The notes under the pieces were generated by a model. The model ran no database searches, was not told where the DNA came from, and saw only the letters and a program-made list of their open reading frames with translations. From the NCBI GenBank assembly GCA_022842445.1, contig JALHPO010000002.1, positions 62,001-126,000 on the forward strand: a stretch of DNA of 64,000 bases, in the 5' to 3' direction. Below are positions 18,671 to 27,281 of the stretch, one piece after another (within the stretch, counting starts at the first letter, position 1; the number at the start of each line of letters is the position of its first letter). The position numbers and the translations under genes were made by a program. Source of the DNA: Nitrospira sp. Its GTDB lineage: Bacteria; Nitrospirota; Nitrospiria; Nitrospirales; Nitrospiraceae.

Positions 18671-19927
18671 ATGACTTCACGCGTCGTTATTACCGGTCTT
18701 GGAGTGGTATCTTCCATTGGAATCGGTGTGAGCGAATTCTGGAAGACGGCCCTCACCGGACGCTCAGGTGTTTCTGCCATCCCCTCACTCGACCCGTTTC
18801 CTCTAACGGAGTATCGATCGCAGGTTGCCGGACAAGTGCATAATTTTTCCCCTGAGCAATATCTCCCGACAAGCCAAAGCAACCGAGTCGATCGCTATGC
18901 CCAATTTGCCCTGGTGGCTACAAAAGAAGCCATCGCCGATGCCGCATTGGTGATGGCAAAAGAAGCGCCTCATCGCGTCGGCGTCATCGTCGGAGCCGGC
19001 ATGGGAGGCATGGTCATGGGTGAGCGGGAGATTACTCAGCTCTTCAAAACCCATAGACCGAACCGAGTGCACCCGAATTTCATACCGACAATCACGCTTA
19101 ACTCTGCCTCCGGAATCGTCGCGATGGCGCACGGCGCGAAGGGACCGAACCTCACGATCTCGACAGCCTGCTCATCCAGCGCTCATGCCCTGGGCCAGGC
19201 CCTTCAGTGCATTCGTACCGGACAGGCCGATGTGGTGATTGTCGTGGGGGCCGATGCCAGTATCACTCCACTGGTCTTTGCCGGGTTTTGTTCCTTGCGG
19301 GCCCTGTCCAGTGAGTTCAACGATAGGCCGGAACAGGCCTCGCGCCCATTCGACAGACACCGAGACGGATTCGTCATGGGTGAAGGGGCCGGAGCATTGA
19401 TCGTCGAATCACTGGCCCATGCCAAGAAACGGAAGGCGAGAATTTACGCAGAGCTGGCTGGATACGCCGCGACCAGTGAAGCCTATCACATGGTCATTCC
19501 GCGAGAGGACGGCGAAGAAGTCGCCGTGACTATGAAGCTGGCCCTCAACTCGGCAGGTATGACGCCGGCTCAAGTGGATTATATCAATGCCCACGCCACA
19601 TCCACCTCGATCGGCGACGCAGTGGAAGTAAAAGCGATTAAGCACCTGTTCAAGAGCCGCGCGGACAAAATTGCCATCAGCGCGACCAAGTCGCTGATCG
19701 GGCATACCTTGGGTGCCGCCGGCGCCCTTGGCGCCGTCGCTTCGACGTTGACCATTCACACGGGACAGATCCATCCGACCGCAAACTATGATGACCCTGA
19801 TCCGGCCTGCCGCCTGGAAGGAATCAGCCGTTCCCTCCAGGAGCGGAAGGTACGCACCGCCCTTGTAAACTCGTTCGGATTTGGGAGCAACAACGCCACC
19901 GTGGTTCTGAAAAAGTTCGTCGCATGA
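18671..19927 (+). CDS. fabF: Beta-ketoacyl-ACP synthase II (FabF-type)
   Basis: A 418-residue condensing enzyme of the KAS II thiolase fold. Catalytic residues are in place: Cys167 in STACSSS, His308 in NAHATST, Lys340 and His345 in TKSLIGHTLGAAG. It condenses malonyl-ACP with acyl-ACP. It begins with MTSRVVITGLGVVSSIGIG after a CAAGGAG-type site. Its position between lptG and a dedicated acyl carrier protein and lpxD suggests it extends the 3-hydroxyacyl chains used for lipid A rather than being the general house-keeping FabF. That specialisation is an inference; the enzyme identity is firm. Confidence 0.92.
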   Translation: MTSRVVITGLGVVSSIGIGVSEFWKTALTGRSGVSAIPSLDPFPLTEYRSQVAGQVHNFSPEQYLPTSQSNRVDRYAQFALVATKEAIADAALVMAKEAPHRVGVIVGAGMGGMVMGEREITQLFKTHRPNRVHPNFIPTITLNSASGIVAMAHGAKGPNLTISTACSSSAHALGQALQCIRTGQADVVIVVGADASITPLVFAGFCSLRALSSEFNDRPEQASRPFDRHRDGFVMGEGAGALIVESLAHAKKRKARIYAELAGYAATSEAYHMVIPREDGEEVAVTMKLALNSAGMTPAQVDYINAHATSTSIGDAVEVKAIKHLFKSRADKIAISATKSLIGHTLGAAGALGAVASTLTIHTGQIHPTANYDDPDPACRLEGISRSLQERKVRTALVNSFGFGSNNATVVLKKFVA

Positions 19928-20068
19928 GTATGATGCGCCGCTTGTTCAGTTGTCTCCATAGAATTCTCAAGCGCACGCCGTGGGAACCTCACCACGGGGA
20001 TAGGAATGTTTTGAGCTTGTCCCACAGCTTGCTGTCGGGATTATCATTTTCATGAAGGAGCATCCACG

Positions 20069-20470
20069 ATGACCGATGTTACGGTTGCCACTCAGATCAT
20101 TCAATCGCTTGCCACCTATCTGAAACGAGCCCCCTCTTCCATTACAGAATCGCATCACCTGCGAGACGATCTGGGGCTCGACTCCGTCGCGGTCATTGAG
20201 TTGCTGTTTGAAATCGAAGACCGATTCAAGATCCAAATACCGGACCAAGACCTTCCAGGACTCAGCACGGTCGGGTCAGTAGCGGCTTATGTCCAACAAC
20301 GGCTCCCATCTCCGAGCAGCGTATCTGCCAAACCCAAACCCTCCGTGCGTGCCACTACGAAGAAAAAGGCGCCTGCGCCCAAGAAGACACCTGTTTCCAA
20401 GAAAGCCCCTGCCCCAAAGAAAAAGCCTGCTCCGAAAAAAGTCTCCACCCCGAAGAAAAAGAAAAGGTAA
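20069..20470 (+). CDS. Acyl carrier protein with a Lys/Pro/Ala-rich C-terminal tail
   Basis: The first about 80 residues are a normal ACP with the 4'-phosphopantetheine attachment Ser39 in [12 protein letters not shown] and the usual acidic helix II. After residue 83 comes a tail of about 50 residues composed almost entirely of Lys, Pro, Ala, Ser and Thr, including the unit KKAPAPKK twice (99-106 and 111-118) and ending KKKKR. Total length is 133, against about 78-90 for typical ACPs. It lies between fabF and lpxD, seven bases before lpxD, and the tail's A-rich lysine codons provide lpxD's ribosome-binding region. It is likely the acyl donor protein for LpxD. The basic tail could contact membrane phospholipids or nucleic acid; its function is unknown. 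Confidence 0.88.
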   Translation: MTDVTVATQIIQSLATYLKRAPSSITESHHLRDDLGLDSVAVIELLFEIEDRFKIQIPDQDLPGLSTVGSVAAYVQQRLPSPSSVSAKPKPSVRATTKKKAPAPKKTPVSKKAPAPKKKPAPKKVSTPKKKKR

Positions 20471-20477
20471 CGAACTG

Positions 20478-21569
20478 ATGTCCATCCCACAGCTACCGAG
20501 TCCCCTGACCCTGGCGCAGATTCATCAGGTCGTCGGCGGCACGATTCATGGCACTGACCAAACACAAGTGTTCGAACTGGCCGGCCTGGGGGAATCGACT
20601 CCCCGCTCCTTGTCGTTTGTTGCCAACGACAAAGCATTGAATGCCGCTGTAAATCTCCAGGCAGCTGCTTTGCTCGTCCATCGGCACCTGCCGGAGCTTG
20701 CCATTCCGCAGATTGTAGTCGGCCACCCCTTGATGGCATTCGCCCAGGTAGCTCAGCGATTCTGTGTTCGTCCTGCCGTTCCTCGCGGCATCGCTGAAAA
20801 CATCACTCGCGGAACCGATGTCAAAGTCGGAGCCGACCCTTCGATTTGGCCGTTTGTGACACTCGGCGACCGTGTGAGCATCGGAGCGCGGGTTACCCTA
20901 TACCCCGGCGTGTTTGTGGGGTCGGACTCGAAAATTGGAGATGATTGTATCCTGTACCCGAATGTCGTCGTACGGGAAGGCTGCTCACTCGGCGCCCGAG
21001 TGATCGTCCATAGCGGAACCGTGATCGGCGCAGACGGGTTCGGATACGTCCCGCATCAAGGGCGCCACCACAAAATCCCGCAGCTTGGCGGAGTTGTCAT
21101 CGAAGACGATGTCGAATTGGGCGCCAATGTCACTGTTGATCGCGCCACGCTCGGATCTACACATATCAAGCAAGGCACCAAGGTCGACAATCTGGTTCAG
21201 ATCGCTCATAACGTCACGGTTGGAGCACACTGCATTCTCGTTGCTCAAGTCGGTATCGCCGGCAGCACCACGATCGGCCATCATGTCGTCATCGGCGGAC
21301 AAGCGGGCCTTTCAGACCATATTCAGATTGGCGACCAAGTCATGATTGCCGCCAAATCGGGCGTGCATCGAAGCATCGAATCAAACCAGATTGTCGGAGG
21401 ATCCCCGGCATTACCGCGGGATCGAGCGTTGCGGGTTCAAGGGGTCATTCATCATCTGCCTGAGTTGCACAAGCTTGTGCAGGACCTCGAGCAGCGGATC
21501 GAGACACTGGAGAAACAGTCGAAGTCAAGGTCGCCACGCACAGGAACGACGCGTCCTAGAAAGAAATAG
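20478..21569 (+). CDS. lpxD: UDP-3-O-(3-hydroxyacyl)glucosamine N-acyltransferase LpxD
   Basis: A 363-residue left-handed beta-helix acyltransferase that adds the second 3-hydroxyacyl chain in lipid A synthesis. An N-terminal uridine-binding domain (about 1-100) precedes many hexapeptide repeats ([LIV]G...V type). The catalytic His lies in QIAHNV, and [10 protein letters not shown] and [13 protein letters not shown] are family signatures. The C-terminal helix is followed by a basic Ser/Arg/Lys-rich end ([11 protein letters not shown]). I chose ATG 20478, just after the acp stop; upstream in-frame sequence only overlaps acp. With fabF and acp it forms a lipid A acylation unit next to lptFG. 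Confidence 0.93.
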   Translation: MSIPQLPSPLTLAQIHQVVGGTIHGTDQTQVFELAGLGESTPRSLSFVANDKALNAAVNLQAAALLVHRHLPELAIPQIVVGHPLMAFAQVAQRFCVRPAVPRGIAENITRGTDVKVGADPSIWPFVTLGDRVSIGARVTLYPGVFVGSDSKIGDDCILYPNVVVREGCSLGARVIVHSGTVIGADGFGYVPHQGRHHKIPQLGGVVIEDDVELGANVTVDRATLGSTHIKQGTKVDNLVQIAHNVTVGAHCILVAQVGIAGSTTIGHHVVIGGQAGLSDHIQIGDQVMIAAKSGVHRSIESNQIVGGSPALPRDRALRVQGVIHHLPELHKLVQDLEQRIETLEKQSKSRSPRTGTTRPRKK

Positions 21570-21581
21570 CCCCGCGTAACC

Positions 21582-22103
21582 CTACTTGATGACGCTCCGC
21601 CAAAAGAATAACTTCGCCCAATAGAACCCGGCCCACGGGATCATCACCGCAGGGACAGTATTCACCTGCCCATAAAGAGCTGCCACAACGGCGCTTCCCA
21701 GAAGTGCCCCTATGCCGGCAAGATACGCGAGAGGAAGCAGGGGACGCCCGGGATGGTCGATTTCCGGAACCTGTACGTCCTTCTTGGTTAGTGCTCTCTG
21801 AGTGGTCGGCCCCCGCCGCATCCGTGCCGCCAGGGCATCGGGAAACTGTCTGAATAAATACAAGTGGTACTGAGTCTGCGCCGTGCCGATCAGCACTCCC
21901 AACGCCATCAAGCCGGAACTGTAGTAAAACGTATCCCACGTATAGCTCTCCGATGCGATCAGCTGATATCCGAGCCCTAGGACTCCAACGACCAGACAAA
22001 ACATCCCCACTAAACCCGATGGCATTAAGATGTAGGTCTTCACATACTCGCGGGCCTGCTTCGCAACTTCTTCAGGGTGCTGAATCGTAACAAGTTTTGG
22101 CAC
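21582..22103 (-). CDS. Small multi-pass membrane protein of unknown function
   Basis: A 173-residue protein with four predicted transmembrane segments in two pairs: about 28-50 (LMPSGLVGMFCLVVGVLGLG) and 60-80, then 123-145 and 148-165. A charged cytoplasmic linker (RMRRGPTTQRALTKKDVQVP) separates the pairs. I recognise no family. It is convergent with lpxD, 12 bp apart. ATG 22103 has a GGAGGG-containing site upstream. The gene may be involved in envelope function, but nothing in the sequence demonstrates this. Confidence 0.65.
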   Translation of the reverse strand: MPKLVTIQHPEEVAKQAREYVKTYILMPSGLVGMFCLVVGVLGLGYQLIASESYTWDTFYYSSGLMALGVLIGTAQTQYHLYLFRQFPDALAARMRRGPTTQRALTKKDVQVPEIDHPGRPLLPLAYLAGIGALLGSAVVAALYGQVNTVPAVMIPWAGFYWAKLFFWRSVIK

Positions 22104-22485
22104 CGACGCCTACCCTCCTTACAAACCGACAAGCTCATCCGACACGGCATTAACACGATCTGAGCATTAACTGCAAGGCACTCCATCAGAAGCAGTAGGT
22201 AATTTGAGTGATTTCTTCCGACTATTTATTTATTTTTCTTTCGCCTATCCACAAAGTCTGTGTGTGATATGTGGATATCCATGTGGATGGACCACGCCTG
22301 TCCTGTCGCCATGCAACATCGAGCACGATGCCATTTTATTGGGCAGAAAGTTCTGATACTTTTTCAGAAGTTATGACGAGATGTGTGTGCGGCACTATGG
22401 ACTACAACCCATGGTGCTACGCGGCCACTTCTCTAAAATGGGTAGAACAAGCGATGGCGAAAGGCCACCGGGTCATCGGCTCAAT
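22104..22485. other. 382-bp intergenic region with AT-rich stretch and DnaA-box-like sites
   Basis: No convincing gene is present. The notable content is a run of A/T bases (22221-22242) followed within 50 bp by three 9-mers resembling DnaA boxes: CTATCCACA at 22245-22253, the complement of ATATCCACA at 22270-22278 and the complement of CCATCCACA at 22282-22290. The last 200 bp before the HD-GYP gene stop are featureless to me. Confidence 0.4.
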
Positions 22486-24561
22486 TCACACAGGAAGGAT
22501 TTTTTCGATGGATGTCCGTTCAAGACGACCGAGAGTAACCCACTGCTCGGCCATAGGAATCAAAGTCTGAACCCGCTCTTCCATGGCCTGTAATCGTTGC
22601 GGTAACGCGTCGACCTTTCGATAGGCCGTGCTTGTGAGAAAGAACCGCAATCCTTGGAGAAACATTGTAATCGTGACCGCATCGACCGTCTTGGCGGATT
22701 GATGCAACGCATCCACATGAACGAGGAGCGGGTCTAACTGGGAGACGGTGACGAAATCCAGATTGCCATGTTCCCGCAGCTGAACTATATGTTCTGTCAT
22801 GGCAGGCACTCGCTCATGCAGCTCACGGAGAAACTCTTCGTCCAATCGATCGAGATCATCAAGAATGCGTTCGATGACCTCAACTGTAATGTTGTCATGC
22901 CGTTCTCCGACTTCCTGCTGGGCACGACTGATTACTGTTTCCAATACGTCCCTTGCCGGCTGAACCGAGCGGGCGCGGGCACGTTGTAGTTCTTGCAATG
23001 CTTCGATCAACGGCCTCGACGAGGCAACGCACTCCGGCCTGTGCAAGGAAGCCGGAGGATCGCGCATCGTAGACTCCGAATACTGCTCCAACCCTCCCCG
23101 ATCCGGCTCTTCTTGATGTGAGGTTCCATCCGGCGTTCCCGCATCGCCCTTCTCTCCTGACAGACGATGTACCGCGTCTGCGATTCGATCCAGCCCTGCA
23201 TGCAAGGGACGCAATGTCGCCGCAGTCCATTGCGTTTCCGGCTTTGCAACATCTCGCAAGATGGGCAGAAGATTTGATGCCATTGCCTCAATCTCTGAGA
23301 GCTGCACTGTGGATGCTGACCCAGCCAGATTCGTGATCCCATTCAAGATCAAACCATACAGCTTGGACCGCATTGCTCCATCAGCACCGGCTCCAAGTTT
23401 TTGGAGCGCCGTCTGAATTTGGGCTAGCCATTCCCTGGCTTCGAGGGCAAAGAGGCCGACAACCTCGTTTTGAAATGTGCGAGCAGCACGCCCCTGAAAC
23501 ACACTCCGCCTTTGTCCATCGCCATTTTGATCGGATGGTGCTGGCGCTGTATCTTGTGACTCGGCTATCCGGATTTCGACGACTCCTTGAATCGCCGTTG
23601 CAATAGCATCCAAGCTTTCAAGTAGCGATGTAAATTGCTCAGATACGGCGCCAGGCTCATCCACTTTTCGTGACACATCGGAAACATCTACCCGGCCTGA
23701 ATTCAGCGTATCCACGGTTGTGACAATAGAAATCAGCGGCGTCATGCTCAAATCCAGCTGGCACATACCAGAGTTCTGGTCTGTACCGGATTGCCGCACG
23801 TGTACCAGTGGACGCAGTGGATATCGACTGTTGATTTTGTCCACCGTGGCAATCTCTCCCGTCGACAATCGTACGGTCGTTCCCAATGGATAGACCGAAA
23901 CCTGCTCGATTAAGGCCTTCAGAAGCTCACGTGGAAACGCCGTTCGCTCAGTCACCAACAGTTCCTTGACCGCTTCATGGGGAAACAATCGACGGCGATA
24001 GGGGCGCTCGCTGACCAAGGCATCGAAGATGTCGACCAATCCGATTATTTGTGCCATTTCACTGACTTGACGCCCTTTCAGCCCATATGGATATCCTCGC
24101 CCATTAAACCGCTCATGGGCCTCGCGAATGAGTTGCGCAAGCCACTGATATGCGGCTCCCATTCGATGCACGAGCTGATACCCCAATTCAGGATGTTGCT
24201 CGATCAACTTCCGTTCTTCCTGCGTCAGTCGTCCGGTTTTCGTAACCAGTGACTGTGGGACTGCAAACAACCCAATATCATGGACCAATCCAAAGAATGC
24301 CAGCCGATCCAGTTCTGTGCCATAATAGCCCAGTCCGATTCCGACTTTGCTTCCAAAGATCGCGGCATTGAGCAGATTCGTGATCAGGGGTGATCCTGCC
24401 GGCCTGGAGAGTGCGTGCACAACGAGTGCATCGCTTTGTTTCAACGACGAGACCAGGTCGGATCCCAGCGCCTCGATCTGCTCCATATGAAACGGGCGCT
24501 GGCTCTGAATAGCCGCAGCCGTCTCAGTCAACTTTTGTTCCGCTTCACGATACCAATTCAT
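22486..24561 (-). CDS. HD-GYP domain protein with C-terminal Hpt-like module
   Basis: A 691-residue protein. Residues about 50-215 are an HD-GYP domain, normally a c-di-GMP phosphodiesterase: VHDIGL (H94, D95), QHPELGY and AHERFNGRGYP (GYP at 156-158), followed by VDIFDALVSERPYR. Two changes stand out: the usual HDIGK has lost its Lys, and the first His of the HHE motif is Ala. After a beta-rich region, residues about 380-691 are homologous along their length to the neighbouring 312-residue Hpt-like protein, sharing LSEIE and the end xxGRxERxxIxxILP. ATG 24561 is preferred; an upstream TTG at 24591 is weaker. It is the last gene of the chemosensory cluster and a plausible output module. Confidence 0.8.
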   Translation of the reverse strand: MNWYREAEQKLTETAAAIQSQRPFHMEQIEALGSDLVSSLKQSDALVVHALSRPAGSPLITNLLNAAIFGSKVGIGLGYYGTELDRLAFFGLVHDIGLFAVPQSLVTKTGRLTQEERKLIEQHPELGYQLVHRMGAAYQWLAQLIREAHERFNGRGYPYGLKGRQVSEMAQIIGLVDIFDALVSERPYRRRLFPHEAVKELLVTERTAFPRELLKALIEQVSVYPLGTTVRLSTGEIATVDKINSRYPLRPLVHVRQSGTDQNSGMCQLDLSMTPLISIVTTVDTLNSGRVDVSDVSRKVDEPGAVSEQFTSLLESLDAIATAIQGVVEIRIAESQDTAPAPSDQNGDGQRRSVFQGRAARTFQNEVVGLFALEAREWLAQIQTALQKLGAGADGAMRSKLYGLILNGITNLAGSASTVQLSEIEAMASNLLPILRDVAKPETQWTAATLRPLHAGLDRIADAVHRLSGEKGDAGTPDGTSHQEEPDRGGLEQYSESTMRDPPASLHRPECVASSRPLIEALQELQRARARSVQPARDVLETVISRAQQEVGERHDNITVEVIERILDDLDRLDEEFLRELHERVPAMTEHIVQLREHGNLDFVTVSQLDPLLVHVDALHQSAKTVDAVTITMFLQGLRFFLTSTAYRKVDALPQRLQAMEERVQTLIPMAEQWVTLGRLERTSIEKILPV

Positions 24562-24634
24562 AGAGAATGCCACCGCCTCAATCACGCACAATCAGTACAG
24601 TACCAGGAATACAAAATCTGTTCTCGCACGGAAT

Positions 24635-25573
24635 TCAAGCAGGCAAGATGCCGCTGATGGCCGAGCGCTCCATCCGGCCAGCCTCGACCCAATTCTGAAG
24701 TGCCTTTACATTGTCAATCAAGCGAGATTCTACTGCCGCATACTTGTCGACCGCCACGACCACCCGTCCTTGCATAACCAGCGTCAGAAAGCTGTGCAGG
24801 CCCGTACAAAACGCCAGCATTTGCGCCGCGTTGACCTGCTGCGCAACGGACGAGAGTCGAGCAACCTGCTCCACGATCGGTTGCATCTGTTCTGATGGCT
24901 GCCCGCCCCCTCCTGCTCCGCTTTTAAGCCGATTGATCTCCGCTGCGACGGCCGGAATCTGTTTCTGCACAGACTCAAGAAATGCCTCTTCTCCATCAGA
25001 CCACCGTGCAAGAAACTCCTTAAGAGACGTGATGTTGCACCGCTCGCCCCCATTCTTTTTCATCCCTTCCACCTGCGCAATCACCGCCGCAAGAAGATTA
25101 CGGGGATAATTGCCCAACCGAGCCTGTTGATCTCTAAATCTATGTAGGATGCTCAGCAATTCACCCGAGGCGATAGTAACCGGGAGCTTTTCGGCATGAC
25201 CGGAAACGGCTTCAGCTTCACACGCCACACGAGTCGCCCGAGTGAGCGCGCTGTAAATATGGCCTAACTGCTTACAGAGTCCGACAAAATCATCGGTCGA
25301 AATTTTGCCGTTTGGATTTTCAACGGCTGCAACAAAGGGCAAGGCAGAACAACTTGCCCGCTCAATCTCACTCAGACCAATGGCCGCCGCCGCCTCGCCC
25401 ATATTGGCAATGCCGGATTTGATCGTGTGGGCGAGTGTCATATGGCGATCAGGATGAGGCCCCTGCTGCAATTCGTCCAGGGCCACATGAATTTGCTGAA
25501 GCCATTCATGAGCCTCTTGAACAAAGGCCGGGATCACCGCCTTGGGAGACTCATCTTCGAGTTCTGCAGACAT
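24635..25573 (-). CDS. Hpt-like phosphotransfer protein
   Basis: A 312-residue, all-helical protein. The first about 110 residues look like a histidine phosphotransfer domain: EAHEWLQQIHVALDEL followed by LAHTIKSGIANMG, in which His49 and Lys52 correspond to the HxxKG motif of Hpt domains. The C-terminal about 170 residues form a helical domain of unknown role that ends AGRMERSAISGILPA. Both parts match residues 380-691 of the adjacent HD-GYP protein. It lies between the REC/coiled-coil protein and the HD-GYP gene on the same strand, spaced 64 and 73 bp. It probably receives phosphate from the CheA-like kinase or from a REC domain; this is inference. Confidence 0.65.
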   Translation of the reverse strand: MSAELEDESPKAVIPAFVQEAHEWLQQIHVALDELQQGPHPDRHMTLAHTIKSGIANMGEAAAAIGLSEIERASCSALPFVAAVENPNGKISTDDFVGLCKQLGHIYSALTRATRVACEAEAVSGHAEKLPVTIASGELLSILHRFRDQQARLGNYPRNLLAAVIAQVEGMKKNGGERCNITSLKEFLARWSDGEEAFLESVQKQIPAVAAEINRLKSGAGGGGQPSEQMQPIVEQVARLSSVAQQVNAAQMLAFCTGLHSFLTLVMQGRVVVAVDKYAAVESRLIDNVKALQNWVEAGRMERSAISGILPA

Positions 25574-25636
25574 GATTCTCAGTCCTTTAGGATAGCGTGG
25601 GCCACCGAGCGGATCCGGTGAGTCGCGGGAGACCTA

Positions 25637-26914
25637 TCATATTCCTTTTCCAAATTGCGAAGCCAATCCGGCAATTTCTCCGAGCTTGCGCACCATCTCT
25701 TCTAACCGTTTCGTGGCACTCACGGCCACTTGTTCAGTTTCCGATACTCGATTGACTAGTACGGCATTCCGCTCCCGTTCCGCTTCCAAGAGCGCTTCGA
25801 GTTCTCCAATCCGTCTGGTTACATGTCCGGCGCTCTCAGCTATTTCGGTCAGCTCTTTCACTCTTGCCTTCACCACAACCAACGATGCTTCTGCAGATCG
25901 GGCCTTCTCCTCAAACCCGGCCGCACGTTGCATCTCATGCGCCAGCATGGTCTCTGCATTCTTACCATGGGCGGCAGCGACTTCCAGCTCGGTCAATTCC
26001 TGGACAAGCTGTGCCGCCGCCGCACGTTCGGTGCTCAATTCCACTTCCAATTGCTCTGTTCGGTTAGCCGCTGTTTGCAAAACAGCCACCTCGTGACGAG
26101 CCTTTACCGACGACTCCTGCTCCGCTCGCAGAGCGGCTTCGAGTTGAGATACACGCGAGGCCTGAATCTCGCTCGCCGCCATCTTCATTTCAAGCTCAGT
26201 CACTAAACGACGTTGGGCTTCCAGCAGCGCCTCTGTCTCCTTGGCTCGAGCAACCGCTGCATCGAGATCGGCAATGCGCTTCGTCAAGCTTTCAACCCTG
26301 GCCCGTTCATTCCGAAGTTGCTCTTCCGCCTCTCTAAGCCTGTTTGCAACTTGCGGATCGGCGAGCCCGGGTGTCCCGGGTACATTGATTGCTTGAGCCT
26401 GTATCGGCTTATACCCTGCGATTGGCGCTGAGACTGGCGCTGGGGTCGATGCTGCGGCCGACCTGAGACCGATTATTGGCGTCGACAGGGGCGGTTGAAT
26501 CGGCGCCGCGGCCGGCTTGAAATCCGGCGGCGGCGCCGCTGAAGCCTGCCGTTTGGCAAGCAACTCCATCACCTTATCCTTCAATGAGGTACCCTGGAAC
26601 GGCTTCTTCAGTACTCCATCGGCTCTGCAAGATTCCGCCTGCTTCGTAACCTCGTCATTCACGATGCCGGAAATAAGAAGCACTGGAATCGTTGCAATCG
26701 ACGCATTGCCTCGAACAAATGCACATACCTCATACCCGCTCTTATCAGGCATGATCACGTCGGACACAACCATATCCAGCCGGTCTTTTGCCAAACACGC
26801 AATGGCTTCCTCGCCGTTTGCGGCAAGAGTCACAGACATCCCGGCCTCCGTCAAGAGCCGTTCTGCAACTTTCCGGACTGCAATACTGTCGTCTGCTACC
26901 AACACCTTAGGCAT
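25637..26914 (-). CDS. Response regulator with long coiled-coil C-terminus
   Basis: A 425-residue protein. Residues 1-120 are a CheY-like receiver: DD at 8-9, phospho-acceptor Asp52 in VVSDVIMP, and the conserved Lys in VLKKPF (about 104). A Pro/Ala-rich linker (about 125-185) leads into roughly 230 residues of heptad-repeat coiled coil, dense in Glu, Ala, Arg and Leu, and a short Gly-containing end. No DNA-binding or enzymatic output domain is present, so it probably acts as a phosphorylation-controlled scaffold. ATG 26914 is preceded by AGAAGGG. It is separated from the CheA-like gene by a 367-bp gap. Confidence 0.85.
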   Translation of the reverse strand: MPKVLVADDSIAVRKVAERLLTEAGMSVTLAANGEEAIACLAKDRLDMVVSDVIMPDKSGYEVCAFVRGNASIATIPVLLISGIVNDEVTKQAESCRADGVLKKPFQGTSLKDKVMELLAKRQASAAPPPDFKPAAAPIQPPLSTPIIGLRSAAASTPAPVSAPIAGYKPIQAQAINVPGTPGLADPQVANRLREAEEQLRNERARVESLTKRIADLDAAVARAKETEALLEAQRRLVTELEMKMAASEIQASRVSQLEAALRAEQESSVKARHEVAVLQTAANRTEQLEVELSTERAAAAQLVQELTELEVAAAHGKNAETMLAHEMQRAAGFEEKARSAEASLVVVKARVKELTEIAESAGHVTRRIGELEALLEAERERNAVLVNRVSETEQVAVSATKRLEEMVRKLGEIAGLASQFGKGI

Positions 26915-27281
26915 ATCTACACCCTTCTATCTTTCCTCGCGTGCCGTGCATCTGCTTACCGCTGTAGACCGCTCTACTGACGAAGCGCAGAGAACAATTT
27001 GCCCCTCTGCCTTCAATCCCTACTCAAAACCATGCGCGATGACGCCCCCTCTCCGCGCGTTGCCCACCCCAATACCATTGCCATCCCAGGACTTGGACGT
27101 GCGGCGAAAGAGGCAGCACACGGGCAGCTATTCATTTCAGAACCCCTTTCACGCGGGCAACATAAACACATCCAAACCATTTGCTTTCAAAGAGCACCTA
27201 TTTTCACGTCTCTAACCGCCGTATCCCCCATATTCTGCAATGACCCTCGTTTCGTCAATTGATACAAGTCTTTTCCCCAGG
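26915..27281. other. 367-bp gap within the chemosensory cluster
   Basis: I see no convincing gene here; the short plus-strand frames look like chance. A minus-strand pair, TTGACG and GAATAT with a 17-bp spacer (about 27227-27255), could be a promoter for the response-regulator gene. That would place the last three genes in a separate transcription unit with a leader of about 300 nt. Confidence 0.3.

Noticed and set aside
22271..22570. 99-codon plus-strand frame in the gap before the HD-GYP gene end
   Set aside because: It runs into the HD-GYP coding region, has no ribosome-binding site and an implausible composition.
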